Notes: generated from the sequence alone by a model not told the origin. Counted from the first letter of the stretch, positions 1 through 8,129 are shown. The stretch is DNA of 16,709 nucleotides from Oscillospiraceae bacterium (GCA_029012165.1 JAQXLO010000216.1:1-16709); one strand, 5' to 3'. Program-made: numbers and translations.

Positions 1-80
1 TCGGCGTCTGCGGCAGCGAGCCTGCAAGCGTTCTGAACAAAGCAATACATATTTGTCTGGAGTGTATCGGCATTGGATAG
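1..80 (+). CDS. C-terminal end of a CD1871A-type CXXC small protein (5' truncated)
   Basis: The frame that is open from base 3 ends with 25 residues closing in ICLECIGIG, then TAG at 78-80. A short hydrophobic peptide ending in a CxxC followed by IGIG is, from memory, the hallmark of the CD1871A family of CXXC-motif proteins of Clostridia, which are about 40-50 residues long and usually sit next to membrane 4Fe-4S proteins. That is the context here, because the next gene starts inside this one (TTG at 73). The CxxC (residues 18 and 21 of the visible part) could bind metal or do thiol redox next to the membrane; no function is proven. The start lies left of the window. Confidence 0.6.
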   Translation, partial: GVCGSEPASVLNKAIHICLECIGIG

Positions 81-915
81 CAAAAAAAAATTCTGTATTC
101 AAGGCGTTGCCACCCTGCTGCAAAATGCCAATTTCAAAGGATTCTTCACCGGCAAAATCTTTCAGGGCACAGCAAAGAGCGTCTGCGTACCGGGGCTAAA
201 CTGCTATTCCTGTCCCGGCGCGGTGGGGTCCTGTCCCATAGGCTCCCTGCAAAATTTTCTGTCGGCAAAAAAGTTCCGCTTTCCCTATTATGTGGTCGGT
301 CTGCTGATCTTTTTCGGCGCTTTACTCGGCAGAGCCGTTTGCGGATTTCTGTGCCCGTTCGGCTTTTTACAGGATCTGCTGCATAAAATACCGTTTCCGA
401 AAAAGATTCGTTCCTTTCGAGGCGACCGTCTTTTGCGCAAGCTGAAATACGGTGTCCTTTTGGTGATGGTCATTCTCCTGCCGCTGTTTTGCAAGCTTGT
501 TCCCGTATTCTGCAAGTATCTGTGCCCCTCCGGCACGCTGTCGGGCATTCTACTGTCCCTTGCCGATACACGGCTGTTTCGTGTACTGGGCGGACAGTTC
601 TTTTGGAAGCTCAGTGTTTTATGTCTCGTCGTACTGGGCAGTGTACTGCTCTATCGCCCGTTCTGCAAGTATCTATGTCCCTTGGGCGCCGTCTATGCCC
701 CTTTTAACAAGATCTCCCTGCTGCAAATGCGCAAGGACGCCGACAAATGTACGCAATGCGGCGCATGTGCCGCCGTGTGCGAAATGTGCGTCGATCCATC
801 CCAAACGCCCAACAGCACGGAGTGTATCCGATGCGGCAAGTGCGTCCATGCCTGCCCGGAGGACGCCTTGCAGTTTACCACTGTCTTTCAAAAACATGAT
901 AATACAAAGGAGTAA
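73..915 (+). CDS. Membrane 4Fe-4S binding protein, NapH/YccM/RdxA-like
   Basis: This 280-residue polytopic protein probably moves electrons between a membrane or extracytoplasmic donor and cytoplasmic acceptors. Three hydrophobic segments (about residues 72-92, 125-145 and 178-196) are each tied to the CxxxCP motifs of this family: C90/C94, C147/C151 and C198/C202. An N-terminal cluster has C44, C47 and C54. The C-terminal cytoplasmic part has two classic [4Fe-4S] motifs, C226-C229-C232-C236 and C251-C254-C257-C261 followed by P. The start is TTG at 73, overlapping the end of the CXXC peptide by 8 nt with GGAG at 59-62; the next in-frame Met is about residue 219 and would remove most motifs. 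The partner redox enzyme is not visible. It is not a nap or rnf operon member, because the downstream genes are hydrolases. Confidence 0.85.
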   Translation: MDSKKKFCIQGVATLLQNANFKGFFTGKIFQGTAKSVCVPGLNCYSCPGAVGSCPIGSLQNFLSAKKFRFPYYVVGLLIFFGALLGRAVCGFLCPFGFLQDLLHKIPFPKKIRSFRGDRLLRKLKYGVLLVMVILLPLFCKLVPVFCKYLCPSGTLSGILLSLADTRLFRVLGGQFFWKLSVLCLVVLGSVLLYRPFCKYLCPLGAVYAPFNKISLLQMRKDADKCTQCGACAAVCEMCVDPSQTPNSTECIRCGKCVHACPEDALQFTTVFQKHDNTKE

Positions 916-917
916 TT

Positions 918-1913
918 ATGTCTGTTGTTCGTGCTATCCTGACACATTTTACCGCGTTTCTGATGTCCATCCTTCTGACCGCCATCCCGTACAAAGGCTT
1001 GAAAGCACCCGTCCTCGACACGCTGGAGGAGGATTGCCTTCTGAATGTGCAGCTACTCTCTGACACGCATATCGAAGCCAAAGAGCCTTTCCGTGCGTTC
1101 TTTCTGCGGCAGGGACTGCGCAACATTTCCCGGGCAAAGTCACCTGCGGACGCCGTTGTCATCACGGGAGATCTGACAAATTATGCGGACGAACCGGCAC
1201 TGGAAAGATACTTCCGCATCCTCGCTGATTCCAGTCCTGCCCCGGTGATCTCCGCACCCGGCAATCACGATATCGGTCATGCAGGCGACCGTAACGTCAC
1301 GGACATCTCCCGTGAAGAAGCCATGGCCAATTTTATCCGTTATCAAAACCTCTATGCCGGCACCCAAAACGATACCGTCTACTACAGCCAAGACATCTGC
1401 GGCTACCGCTTTATCGTACTCGGAGACGAGGTGCTTGACGGCGGTCACTGGGACGATATCACCATGTCCGAACAGCAGCTTGCCTTTTTGGACAAGTCGC
1501 TTGCCGAGGGTACAAAGGACGGTAAACCTGTTTTTGTTCTCTGTCACTGGCCGATTCAAAATATCAACGGCGAACAGGTCATCTGGCCCGGCAACGGTAT
1601 CGACACAAGCCAATACGATATCCCCGCCATCCTCGAAAAATACAGCAATGTTTTTTATATCAGCGGACATTTGCACGCCGGCATCAAGGCAACCGCCGTC
1701 GAGGAGCTGTATGACCTGAGCAGCGCCGAAACCGTCAACGGCGTGACCTACATCAACTTGCCGACCTATGGGCTGGTCAATATGTTCGGTGCGCCGTGGT
1801 CGGGTATCGGTGCACAGCTGGAGGTTTACGAGGATGAAGTTATTTTCCGCCCGAGAAATTTTCTGACAAACTACTGGTACGCAAACGCCGAATACCGTTT
1901 TGCACTGGTTTGA
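918..1913 (+). CDS. Calcineurin-like metallophosphoesterase, membrane-anchored
   Basis: The 331-residue protein has all the metal-ligand blocks of the calcineurin-like phosphoesterase superfamily in order: D49-x-H51, G84-D85, G115-N116-H117-D118, H210 and G250-H251-x-H253. It should hydrolyse a phosphomono- or phosphodiester with a dinuclear metal site. A hydrophobic stretch at residues 7-23 looks like an uncleaved signal anchor, which would put the catalytic domain outside the membrane. The ATG at 918 is 2 nt after the preceding stop and is preceded by AAAGGAG at 906-912, so it is translated with the 4Fe-4S protein gene. The substrate cannot be told from sequence. Similar proteins in gut Clostridia are usually annotated only as metallophosphoesterase. 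A small N-terminal extension precedes the first motif and carries only the anchor. Confidence 0.88.
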   Translation: MSVVRAILTHFTAFLMSILLTAIPYKGLKAPVLDTLEEDCLLNVQLLSDTHIEAKEPFRAFFLRQGLRNISRAKSPADAVVITGDLTNYADEPALERYFRILADSSPAPVISAPGNHDIGHAGDRNVTDISREEAMANFIRYQNLYAGTQNDTVYYSQDICGYRFIVLGDEVLDGGHWDDITMSEQQLAFLDKSLAEGTKDGKPVFVLCHWPIQNINGEQVIWPGNGIDTSQYDIPAILEKYSNVFYISGHLHAGIKATAVEELYDLSSAETVNGVTYINLPTYGLVNMFGAPWSGIGAQLEVYEDEVIFRPRNFLTNYWYANAEYRFALV

Positions 1914-1917
1914 CAAT

Positions 1918-1924
1918 AGGGGGA
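1918..1924 (+). promoter_or_regulatory. Ribosome binding site that fixes the beta-galactosidase start
   Basis: AGGGGGA lies 5 nt before the ATG at 1930. A longer in-frame reading from 1900 would start inside the metallophosphoesterase gene with no such site, so 1930 is preferred. Confidence 0.6.
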
Positions 1925-1929
1925 CGAAT

Positions 1930-3684
1930 ATGTCTGTACTGGAATACAAGGGAAACAACTTTTTGCTGGACGGCAAGGAATACACCATTCTTTCCGGCGC
2001 CATGCACTATTTCCGCATTCCCCGCCCCTACTGGCGTGACCGGCTGGAAAAGCTGAAGGAATGCGGCTTCAACACCGTGGAAACCTACACCTGCTGGAAC
2101 CTGCATGAACCGCAGGAGGGCGTGTTTGACTTCTCCGGGATGCTGGATTTGGAAAGCTACATCGACATTGCCGCAGAGCTGGGACTGAACGTCATTTTGC
2201 GCCCCGGGCCGTATATCTGTGCGGAGTGGGAAATGGGCGGACTGCCGGCATGGCTTCTGCGCTACAAGGATATGGATATCCGCTGCAGCGATGCCGTCTT
2301 TCTCTCCAAGGTCGAGCGCTACTTTAAAGAGCTGCTTCGCCGTATCGTACCCAAGCTTTGTACCCACGGCGGTCCGATCCTCATGATGCAGATCGAGAAT
2401 GAGTACGGCAGCTACGGCAACGACCACGAATATATGCAAAAAATCGCAGACATCTACATCGAAAACGGCGTGGACTGCCTGCTGTATACCTCCGACGGCG
2501 CCGGGTATTCCATGCTGTCCGGAGGCACCCTACCCCAATATCCCTGCGTGGCAAACTTCGGCTCCAAGCCCGAACAAAATTTCCGGGTTTTGGAGGACTT
2601 TCGCCCCAACCAGCCGAAGATGTGCGGTGAATACTGGTGCGGCTGGTTTGACCACTGGTACGAAAAGCATCACGTCCGCGATGCCAAAGAGCTGGCCGGA
2701 CTGTTTCGGGACATGATCGACGCCGGCGCATCGCTCAATTTTTATATGTTCCACGGCGGCACCAATTTCGGCTTCATGAACGGCGCCAACTACTACGATG
2801 CATATGAGCCGACCATCACAAGCTACGACTACAATGCCCTGCTCTCCGAGGCCGGAGATCTGACGGCTGCGTATCACGAGGTGCGCAAGATCATCGAGCA
2901 ATTCTACAAAAAGAAACTTCCCCCACTGACAGTCAAAAACTTGCCGAAAGCCGCCTACGGTCGTGTGGAGCTGCCGGAGCGCTGCTCCGTTTTTGAGGCG
3001 CTGGCAGATATTTCCGCACCCATACACACGGCGGCGCCAAAGTTTATGGAGGATATCGGGCAATACTACGGCTACACCATGTACTCCACCGTACTGCACG
3101 GTCCCATTGACCGGCAAAAGCTGCAATTCGACGCCGTGCACGACAGAGCGATCGTATATTTGGACGGCAAATACATGGGCTACTTTGAGCGAAGCCGCCA
3201 TGCGGACACCATCGAGATCGGGCTTTCCAAGGGCGAATCCGCACGGCTGGATATTCTGTGCGAGAACATGGGTCGTGTCAACTACGGCACACGGATTTTG
3301 GACAGAAAGGGTCTGTGCGGCATCCGTTTTGGTCTGGCATACCACTTCGGCTGGGATATGTATCCCCTGCCCATGACCGACCTCTCCTCGCTGCAGTTTC
3401 AAAAAGCAGAGGGCAAAACCAATACCGCTTCTTTTTTCCGAGGGTATTTGGATATTGACGGCGAACCTGCCGACACGTTCATCCGTTTGGACGGATTTCA
3501 CAAGGGTATTGTCTTTGTCAACGGATTCAACCTCGGTCGCTACTACAACGACGCCGGTCCGCAAAAGACGCTCTACTGCCCCGCACCCATGCTCAAAAGC
3601 GGCAAAAACGAGATCATTGTTTTTGAGTCGGACGGCATGAAAAAAGCGGTCATTCAATTTACGGACAAGCCGGATTTAGGGTAA
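1930..3684 (+). CDS. Glycoside hydrolase family 35 beta-galactosidase
   Basis: This 584-residue enzyme should remove terminal beta-linked galactose from oligosaccharides, including host or dietary glycans. The GH35 TIM barrel starts at residue 1. Signature blocks are RPGPYICAEW (91-100), QIENEYG (154-160; acid/base Glu158) and GEYWCGWFDHW (233-243; nucleophile Glu234), then FHGGTNFGFMNG near 285-296. Two beta-sandwich jelly-roll regions fill roughly 380-584, ending with the FVNGFNLGRY-type motif typical of the family. There is no signal peptide, so it is cytoplasmic and would act on imported sugars. The length fits bacterial GH35 proteins of about 580-600 residues. It follows the phosphoesterase gene by 16 nt and is the last gene of the operon. 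No sugar transporter or sugar regulator lies next to it. Confidence 0.95.
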   Translation: MSVLEYKGNNFLLDGKEYTILSGAMHYFRIPRPYWRDRLEKLKECGFNTVETYTCWNLHEPQEGVFDFSGMLDLESYIDIAAELGLNVILRPGPYICAEWEMGGLPAWLLRYKDMDIRCSDAVFLSKVERYFKELLRRIVPKLCTHGGPILMMQIENEYGSYGNDHEYMQKIADIYIENGVDCLLYTSDGAGYSMLSGGTLPQYPCVANFGSKPEQNFRVLEDFRPNQPKMCGEYWCGWFDHWYEKHHVRDAKELAGLFRDMIDAGASLNFYMFHGGTNFGFMNGANYYDAYEPTITSYDYNALLSEAGDLTAAYHEVRKIIEQFYKKKLPPLTVKNLPKAAYGRVELPERCSVFEALADISAPIHTAAPKFMEDIGQYYGYTMYSTVLHGPIDRQKLQFDAVHDRAIVYLDGKYMGYFERSRHADTIEIGLSKGESARLDILCENMGRVNYGTRILDRKGLCGIRFGLAYHFGWDMYPLPMTDLSSLQFQKAEGKTNTASFFRGYLDIDGEPADTFIRLDGFHKGIVFVNGFNLGRYYNDAGPQKTLYCPAPMLKSGKNEIIVFESDGMKKAVIQFTDKPDLG

Positions 3685-3705
3685 AAAGGTCATCACGGTT
3701 TTTTT

Positions 3706-3803
3706 GGGATTCAGGCGGCGCCTTGGGTCGCCGACCGCAGTCGGCGAAATCCTGACAACAGAGAACCCCCGGCGAGGGTTCCCCGATGCGAAGCACAAAT
3801 CCC
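3706..3803. repeat. Palindromic two-hairpin intergenic element, possibly an interspersed repeat
   Basis: GGGATT (3706-3711) and AATCCC (3798-3803) can close a unit holding two perfect hairpins. TCGCCGAC/GTCGGCGA (3728-3735/3740-3747, loop CGCA) is itself flanked by TCAGG/CCTGA (3711-3715/3751-3755). GAACCC/GGGTTC (3763-3768/3776-3781) follows. No gene or poly-T tail explains it, and it lies between two convergent operons. The shape resembles short palindromic repeats (REP/MITE-like) found behind genes. Only one copy is in this window, so repetition is inferred, not shown. An alternative is an extra RNA 3'-end structure of the upstream operon. Confidence 0.4.
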
Positions 3804-3823
3804 ACAATTTTCCGTGAGAGAGT

Positions 3824-3864
3824 AAAAAACGCTTCGGTGGAGACGATCTATCGAAGCGCTTTTT
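3824..3864. terminator. Bidirectional intrinsic terminator
   Basis: CGCTTCG (3830-3836) pairs with CGAAGCG (3852-3858) around a 15-nt loop. It is flanked by six A on the left and five T on the right, so both strands show a stem followed by a U-run. It sits between the beta-galactosidase gene (plus) and the LysM-CAP gene (minus), which converge here. Confidence 0.8.
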
Positions 3865-3889
3865 CTATTCAGTATGCTTTTCTTAACCC

Positions 3890-4486
3890 TTATCCGACAA
3901 AAATCTGCGCCCAGTAAGGTCCTTGCACATTGTCCGCACAGCCCACGCCGATCTTTGTATAGTCCGGATTCAGAATGTTTTCTCTGTGTCCCTTGGAATT
4001 CATCCACGCCTGCACAACTTCTTCTGCCGTGACCTGTCCCATGGCAATATTTTCCCCGGCATAGGAAAAGCGCACCCGGTTTTGCTCCAGCATTTCAAAG
4101 GGTGTGCCGTAGGTGGGTGACGTATGGCTGAAATAGTTGTGCGCACACAGATCGTCTGCCTTTTGTCTTGCGACACGGCTGACGGATGCCGTGCGGCGTA
4201 CGGGCGCCAATCCCCGGCTTTCCCGCTCCCGATTGACCAGCCGCACCACTTCCCTTTCCATCGCCCGTGCCTGCACTTTGCTGATGGGCACATAGACGAG
4301 ACTGCCTTCCTGCAATTTGCCGGATGTGTATGCGGGGTTATACTCCCGCAGTGCGGACAAAGGAACCCGATTTTGCACGGCGATCTTCACCATGCTGTCC
4401 CCCTGCCGGGCATAGTAATACTTGGAAGCACTGGCGGGCATCGTCAGCAGGGTGAGCAAAAAGACGAAACAGAGAAATTTTTTCAT
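3890..4486 (-). CDS. Secreted LysM-CAP (SCP-like/YkwD-type) protein
   Basis: The 198-residue exported protein has a signal peptide (MKKFLCFVFLLTLLTMPASA, cleavage near residue 20). A LysM-like peptidoglycan or chitin binding module spans about 22-68, and a CAP/SCP domain about 75-198. CAP hallmarks are visible: H116 in HNYFSH, AGEN (143-146) with E145, and WMNSKGHRENIL (161-172) with H168. This resembles spore or cell-wall CAP proteins of the YkwD/SafA sort; its biochemical role is not established. The start at 4486 is chosen because GGGAGGT sits 4 nt upstream and the product then begins with a proper signal peptide; an upstream in-frame Met at 4504 has no such support. It follows the ABC permease gene by 14 nt as the last gene of the operon, ending at the bidirectional terminator. 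Confidence 0.9.
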   Translation of the reverse strand: MKKFLCFVFLLTLLTMPASASKYYYARQGDSMVKIAVQNRVPLSALREYNPAYTSGKLQEGSLVYVPISKVQARAMEREVVRLVNRERESRGLAPVRRTASVSRVARQKADDLCAHNYFSHTSPTYGTPFEMLEQNRVRFSYAGENIAMGQVTAEEVVQAWMNSKGHRENILNPDYTKIGVGCADNVQGPYWAQIFVG

Positions 4487-4490
4487 ACTA

Positions 4491-4497
4491 ACCTCCC
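4491..4497 (-). promoter_or_regulatory. Ribosome binding site of the LysM-CAP gene
   Basis: Read on the minus strand this is GGGAGGT, 4 nt before the ATG at 4486. It decides the start over the in-frame Met six codons upstream and lies in the 14-nt gap after the permease stop. Confidence 0.65.
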
Positions 4498-4500
4498 GAA

Positions 4501-5865
4501 TCATTCATTGCGCATGGCCTCCAGCGCAGAGATTTTCACCGCTTTATTGGCCGGATAGAATCCTGCCGCCAATCCGATAAACACAGAGAATCCCAAGCCG
4601 AACAGAAACAGCCATATGGGAATCACCGATATGCGCTGCGGGGATGTAAACAGCATTTGGAAAACTGTCATCGTCTCTCCCGACTCCATAGACAGATGCT
4701 GCCCGGCGATCAGATTGATGATACAGGATATAATAAAACTGGCGACAGAGCCGATCAAACCGCCGAGAAAGCCGATGGATGCCGCCTCCAGCAGGAACAG
4801 CTTGCGAATATCCCGCACATAGCAGCCCACAGCCTTCATAATGCCGATCTCCTTTGTGCGTTCGGAAACGGACATAATCATGGTATTGATGATGCCGATG
4901 GCCGCCACAAGCAGACTCACCGCACCGATGCCGCCGAGCACCAGCTGGATCGTTGCCATCTCCTTCTGCGTGCTCTCACGCATACTCTCCATGCTGCTGG
5001 TCGAGTAGCCGAGATTGCGGATCTCCTCCTCCAGCGTGGAAACATTGCGGATATCGTCCGCCATGACGGAGATGGATGTGATGTAGGTGTTTCTCGGCTT
5101 TTGTCCCAGCGCTTTGCAGGCATCTTTTATAATGCGCCGCAGATCCTCCGCACGCAGAACAAGCCCTTCGCAGGATTCGTAACCCACGGCGTAATCTTCC
5201 TTGACCTGTCCGCAGATGCGCAGCTGCGTGGAATAGGCGATGTTTTCATTTTCGTCCAATATCTCCAGCGTCACCGTATCGTTCATCATTTTTTGATACG
5301 GCTCCGGCAGTTCGCCTGCGTCCGAGCTGTAAACATACTCATAGTAGGAGATCTGGTTGCGCCCCTCGGGACGGCGGGAATCCATGAGTGTATACTCAAA
5401 ATACTGTCCCATAGCGACCGTATCGCTCTTTTCGGGCAGTGTGCCGTCCAGCAGTTTGTACCCCACCCTGTCCATTACGTCCGTTTCATAGGCGGCGATC
5501 TCGGCATACGGGACAGTGTAGCGGCGATTATTGCCGCAGGAGAGGCGGAACGTCAGATCCGACATTCCGTATCTCGGCAAAACGGCATCCACGTGTTCCA
5601 GCCCACGAATGCTGCGTACCGTGTCCTCGTTGAGCGATGTCTCTTCCATCCCTGTGGCGTCATAGTTGGAATACACGTCGATCTTGGACAGATCGCCCAT
5701 GCTTTTGAGCATTTCCTCATTGGATGCATTCAGCCCCACGGCAATGGACAGCATCAGCAAAATGGAACAGCAGCCGATCACCACACCCAAAACCGAAAGA
5801 AACGTTCTGGCTTTTCGCCGGAAAAGATTTTCCCGGCACATACGCAAAAGATCAGCGGTCTTCAT
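4501..5865 (-). CDS. ABC transporter permease, MacB/FtsX type
   Basis: The 454-residue protein has the four-helix MacB layout: one helix near 20-45, a long extracytoplasmic core domain of about 260 residues (46-305), then three helices near 307-332, 357-385 and 418-442. The block SERTKEIGIMKAVG just after helix 2 is the hallmark of FtsX/MacB permeases. Such proteins act by mechanotransmission and move or release lipids, peptides or drugs at the outer face of the membrane, rather than importing solutes. Its start overlaps the end of the upstream gene by 14 nt, and AGGTG precedes the ATG by about 7 nt, so translation is probably coupled. The ATPase encoded at 7347-8078 is the obvious partner. 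The substrate is unknown. Confidence 0.92.
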   Translation of the reverse strand: MKTADLLRMCRENLFRRKARTFLSVLGVVIGCCSILLMLSIAVGLNASNEEMLKSMGDLSKIDVYSNYDATGMEETSLNEDTVRSIRGLEHVDAVLPRYGMSDLTFRLSCGNNRRYTVPYAEIAAYETDVMDRVGYKLLDGTLPEKSDTVAMGQYFEYTLMDSRRPEGRNQISYYEYVYSSDAGELPEPYQKMMNDTVTLEILDENENIAYSTQLRICGQVKEDYAVGYESCEGLVLRAEDLRRIIKDACKALGQKPRNTYITSISVMADDIRNVSTLEEEIRNLGYSTSSMESMRESTQKEMATIQLVLGGIGAVSLLVAAIGIINTMIMSVSERTKEIGIMKAVGCYVRDIRKLFLLEAASIGFLGGLIGSVASFIISCIINLIAGQHLSMESGETMTVFQMLFTSPQRISVIPIWLFLFGLGFSVFIGLAAGFYPANKAVKISALEAMRNE

Positions 5866-7360
5866 GGGACTTCACCTGCGGGTCGCTTTCCGGAACGCTC
5901 CAATCAAACTGCGGCAGTTCCTGCGCCGCTTTCTTTCTTTTCTTTTTGACCACAACAATCACCAAGACGATCAGAACGATTGCTCCAACGGCGGCAATGA
6001 TCCAGACCGCCCCCGATCTGCCGGACTGCTGCGGTTCTTCTGCAAAGGGTTCCTCCATCTCCATGGGCTCCTCCATCGCCGGATCCACGGAATACGGCAC
6101 CTCGATCTCCACGGTCTTTTCCTCGACCAATTCATTTTCATACGTCACCTGCACCTTGACGGATGCGCTGCCGCTCTCCATGGGCACGAAAAAGAAATCT
6201 ATGGTGCCGTTCTTGCCGGGTTCAATGTTGCCGAGAAGCACACGGGGCTGTTCGCAGTACAGCATCGCCTCATCATACACAAGCTTTGCCTGCACATTGC
6301 TCACTGTGCTCTTGCTCTTGTTGATATAGGGCAAAGAGATCGTCATTTCCTGATTCTGTACACCGATGGAATCCATCTCCGGCGCCGTCACGGTGAAACG
6401 ATCCGGAACATAGATGGGCACGGACAGCTTCTCGGAGGCGGACGCCTCCCCTCTCTCCCCGTTGTCCACGTACTCATAGCGGAAAGAGATGTCGATCCGA
6501 GTTCCTTCGGAACCGGCATTGGCGGAGACACGCATGGGAATGCGCTGGGATTGGCTCTTTCCGGCGGCAAGGTTCTGAAAATAATATGTATTGGGCGCCG
6601 AAGTGATGGACAGTCCATCCCCCGTCTCCACGCTCATCACGATATTCTCCACTGCCGTCTTTTGGCTGGTGTTACGAAACTGAAGTTCGAGCGTAAATGC
6701 ATCTCCGGCAGCAATGGTTCCGCCATAGCTGTATTTGCTGACGATGATATTGGGCGTTGCATTTTTGGAGGCGGTCGCTTCTGCCGCAGAAGCCTGCACG
6801 GGCACGATCAGCTTTTCCGAAGCCTGCGCCGACTTCAGCCCCTCCGGGGTGCGGTAATTGTACGTATAGGTCACCGCCACAGACTGTGTACCGGCGGCGG
6901 TGTTTTTTGCGGCTCGGAATCGGACGGGCACACTGCGCACACTCCCCATGCCCAAAGCGGACACGACCTTGGACGAAGATTTCTCCTCGAGTACAAGACC
7001 TTCGCTGGGTTCAAAGGACACCGACCCGTCTATCAAAGACACCTGATTGCTGTAATTGTGCAAAACGATCGTGAGCACAAACGCTTCTCCCGCTTTCGGG
7101 TCACGGGAAAAGCTTTCCCGGGTGATCTGCACGAAAGGCGGGTCTATCTCTCGCACCGTTGTCTCCCGTGTCGTCGCCGCAGAAGTCTCCGGGGAAAGCG
7201 TGCCCTTGGGCACCGTTGTTTCCACCACAGTCGTCATCGGAATCGGCTCCGTTTCCGGCTCCGTCTCCGGCTCAAAATCCTCCGCCATGGCAAGGGTGCA
7301 GAACTGCAGCGCCATGATGCAGACACACAGCCATGCCAAAAACTTTTTAGATGCTTTCAT
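5852..7360 (-). CDS. Secreted, C-terminally membrane-anchored beta-sandwich (CARDB/COG1361-like) protein
   Basis: This 502-residue protein has a signal peptide (about 1-26) and a Thr/Glu/Pro-rich linker starting with the short repeat EPETEPETEP. Several beta-rich repeats follow, of the kind seen in CARDB or COG1361 S-layer-like domains: phrases such as GEAFVLTIVLHNYSNQ, GDAFTLELQFRNTSQ and EMTISLPYINKSKS recur at about 80, 230 and 345. An acidic segment (EEPMEMEEPFAEEP), one helix near 451-471 and a KKKRKK-led cytoplasmic tail complete it. It would be displayed outside the cell and held by the C-terminal helix. It lies between the ATPase and the permease and overlaps each by exactly 14 nt, which argues for a fixed-ratio complex. 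It occupies the place a MacA-type adaptor takes in other MacB systems but lacks the coiled-coil hairpin of adaptors. The exact function is not recognised. Confidence 0.8.
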   Translation of the reverse strand: MKASKKFLAWLCVCIMALQFCTLAMAEDFEPETEPETEPIPMTTVVETTVPKGTLSPETSAATTRETTVREIDPPFVQITRESFSRDPKAGEAFVLTIVLHNYSNQVSLIDGSVSFEPSEGLVLEEKSSSKVVSALGMGSVRSVPVRFRAAKNTAAGTQSVAVTYTYNYRTPEGLKSAQASEKLIVPVQASAAEATASKNATPNIIVSKYSYGGTIAAGDAFTLELQFRNTSQKTAVENIVMSVETGDGLSITSAPNTYYFQNLAAGKSQSQRIPMRVSANAGSEGTRIDISFRYEYVDNGERGEASASEKLSVPIYVPDRFTVTAPEMDSIGVQNQEMTISLPYINKSKSTVSNVQAKLVYDEAMLYCEQPRVLLGNIEPGKNGTIDFFFVPMESGSASVKVQVTYENELVEEKTVEIEVPYSVDPAMEEPMEMEEPFAEEPQQSGRSGAVWIIAAVGAIVLIVLVIVVVKKKRKKAAQELPQFDWSVPESDPQVKSHEDR

Positions 7361-8078
7361 GGATATTTTTCCCCTTTTCTGTATATTCGTCTTTCACGAT
7401 GCTGCCGTCACGCATGGTGATGATGCGGTCGGCATAGACCGCCAGCTCCGGATTGTGCGTGACCATGACCATCGTCTCCCGGTAGGTGCGCAAAAACCGC
7501 ACCATCATCTCCATGATCTCCGTCGTCGTTCGGGAGTCCAAGTTCCCCGTCGGCTCATCCGCAAACACGATACGAGGCTTCGCCACAAACGCCCGTGCGA
7601 TGCCTGTACGCTGCTGCTGACCGCCGGACATCTGGGTCGGGTAATGCCGTGTTCGGTCTCCCAGTCCGACCTCTCGCAAAACTGCCCGTGCCGCCCGCAA
7701 GCGTGTTTTACGCGCAACGCCGCTGAAGGCAAGCGGCAGCGCCACATTTTCCTCCGCCGTCAGCGCCGGGAGCAGGTTATAGCTTTGGAACACAAAACCC
7801 ATGTTCTTTTGCCGGAACGCCGCCATCTGGTTCTCGTCCAGCTTCGTAATAGGGACACCGTTGATGATGATCTCGCCGCAGTTGGGCTTTTCCATGCCGG
7901 CAAGCTGATTGAGCAGTGTACTTTTTCCCGAGCCGGACGCACCAAAGACGCAGCATATTTCACCCTCGTAGATCGTCAGGTTCACATTGCGCAGGGCAAT
8001 GACCTGCTCGGTGCCCATGCGATAGCCCCGGCAAAGATTGCGCACGACGATCAGCGGTTTCTTTGGTTGTGCTTCCAC
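7347..8078 (-). CDS. ABC transporter ATP-binding protein, MacB/LolD type
   Basis: This 243-residue cytoplasmic ATPase powers the permease encoded downstream. Walker A GASGSGKST (46-54), Q-loop VFQSYNLLP, signature MSGGQQQR (150-157), Walker B IVFADEP (170-176), D-loop GNLDSRT and H-loop VTHN are all intact and of the LolD/MacB type. The GTG at 8078 is preferred because GAGGTGA lies upstream of it at the leader end. A GTG four codons earlier (8090) is in frame but falls inside that same site. No in-frame ATG exists until well into the domain. It is the first gene of the minus-strand operon, with a candidate promoter at 8130-8158, and its end overlaps the next gene by 14 nt (ATG inside the last codons). 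Confidence 0.92.
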   Translation of the reverse strand: MEAQPKKPLIVVRNLCRGYRMGTEQVIALRNVNLTIYEGEICCVFGASGSGKSTLLNQLAGMEKPNCGEIIINGVPITKLDENQMAAFRQKNMGFVFQSYNLLPALTAEENVALPLAFSGVARKTRLRAARAVLREVGLGDRTRHYPTQMSGGQQQRTGIARAFVAKPRIVFADEPTGNLDSRTTTEIMEMMVRFLRTYRETMVMVTHNPELAVYADRIITMRDGSIVKDEYTEKGKNIHESI

Positions 8079-8129
8079 GTTTCCATTCACCTCGCAACAG
8101 TAAAAATTTTCATAAAAACGTTCGATTGT

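Noticed and set aside
2530..3657. 375-codon minus frame opposite the beta-galactosidase
   Set aside because: It is antisense to conserved GH35 motifs, with no start signals and no recognisable fold.
3681..3706. T-rich tract right after the beta-galactosidase stop as a terminator
   Set aside because: The seven T are not preceded by a credible GC-rich stem; the hairpin at 3824-3864 is much better.
7246..7272. Short tandem repeat encoding EPETEPETEP
   Set aside because: It is only about two 12-nt units inside a low-complexity linker, so it is noted with the gene and not called as a repeat.
5666..7420. 584-codon open frame on the plus strand opposite the ABC permease and beta-sandwich genes
   Set aside because: It spans two well-supported minus-strand genes, is unusually rich in His/Arg/Cys and has no ribosome site or domain, so it is a shadow of GC-rich coding sequence.
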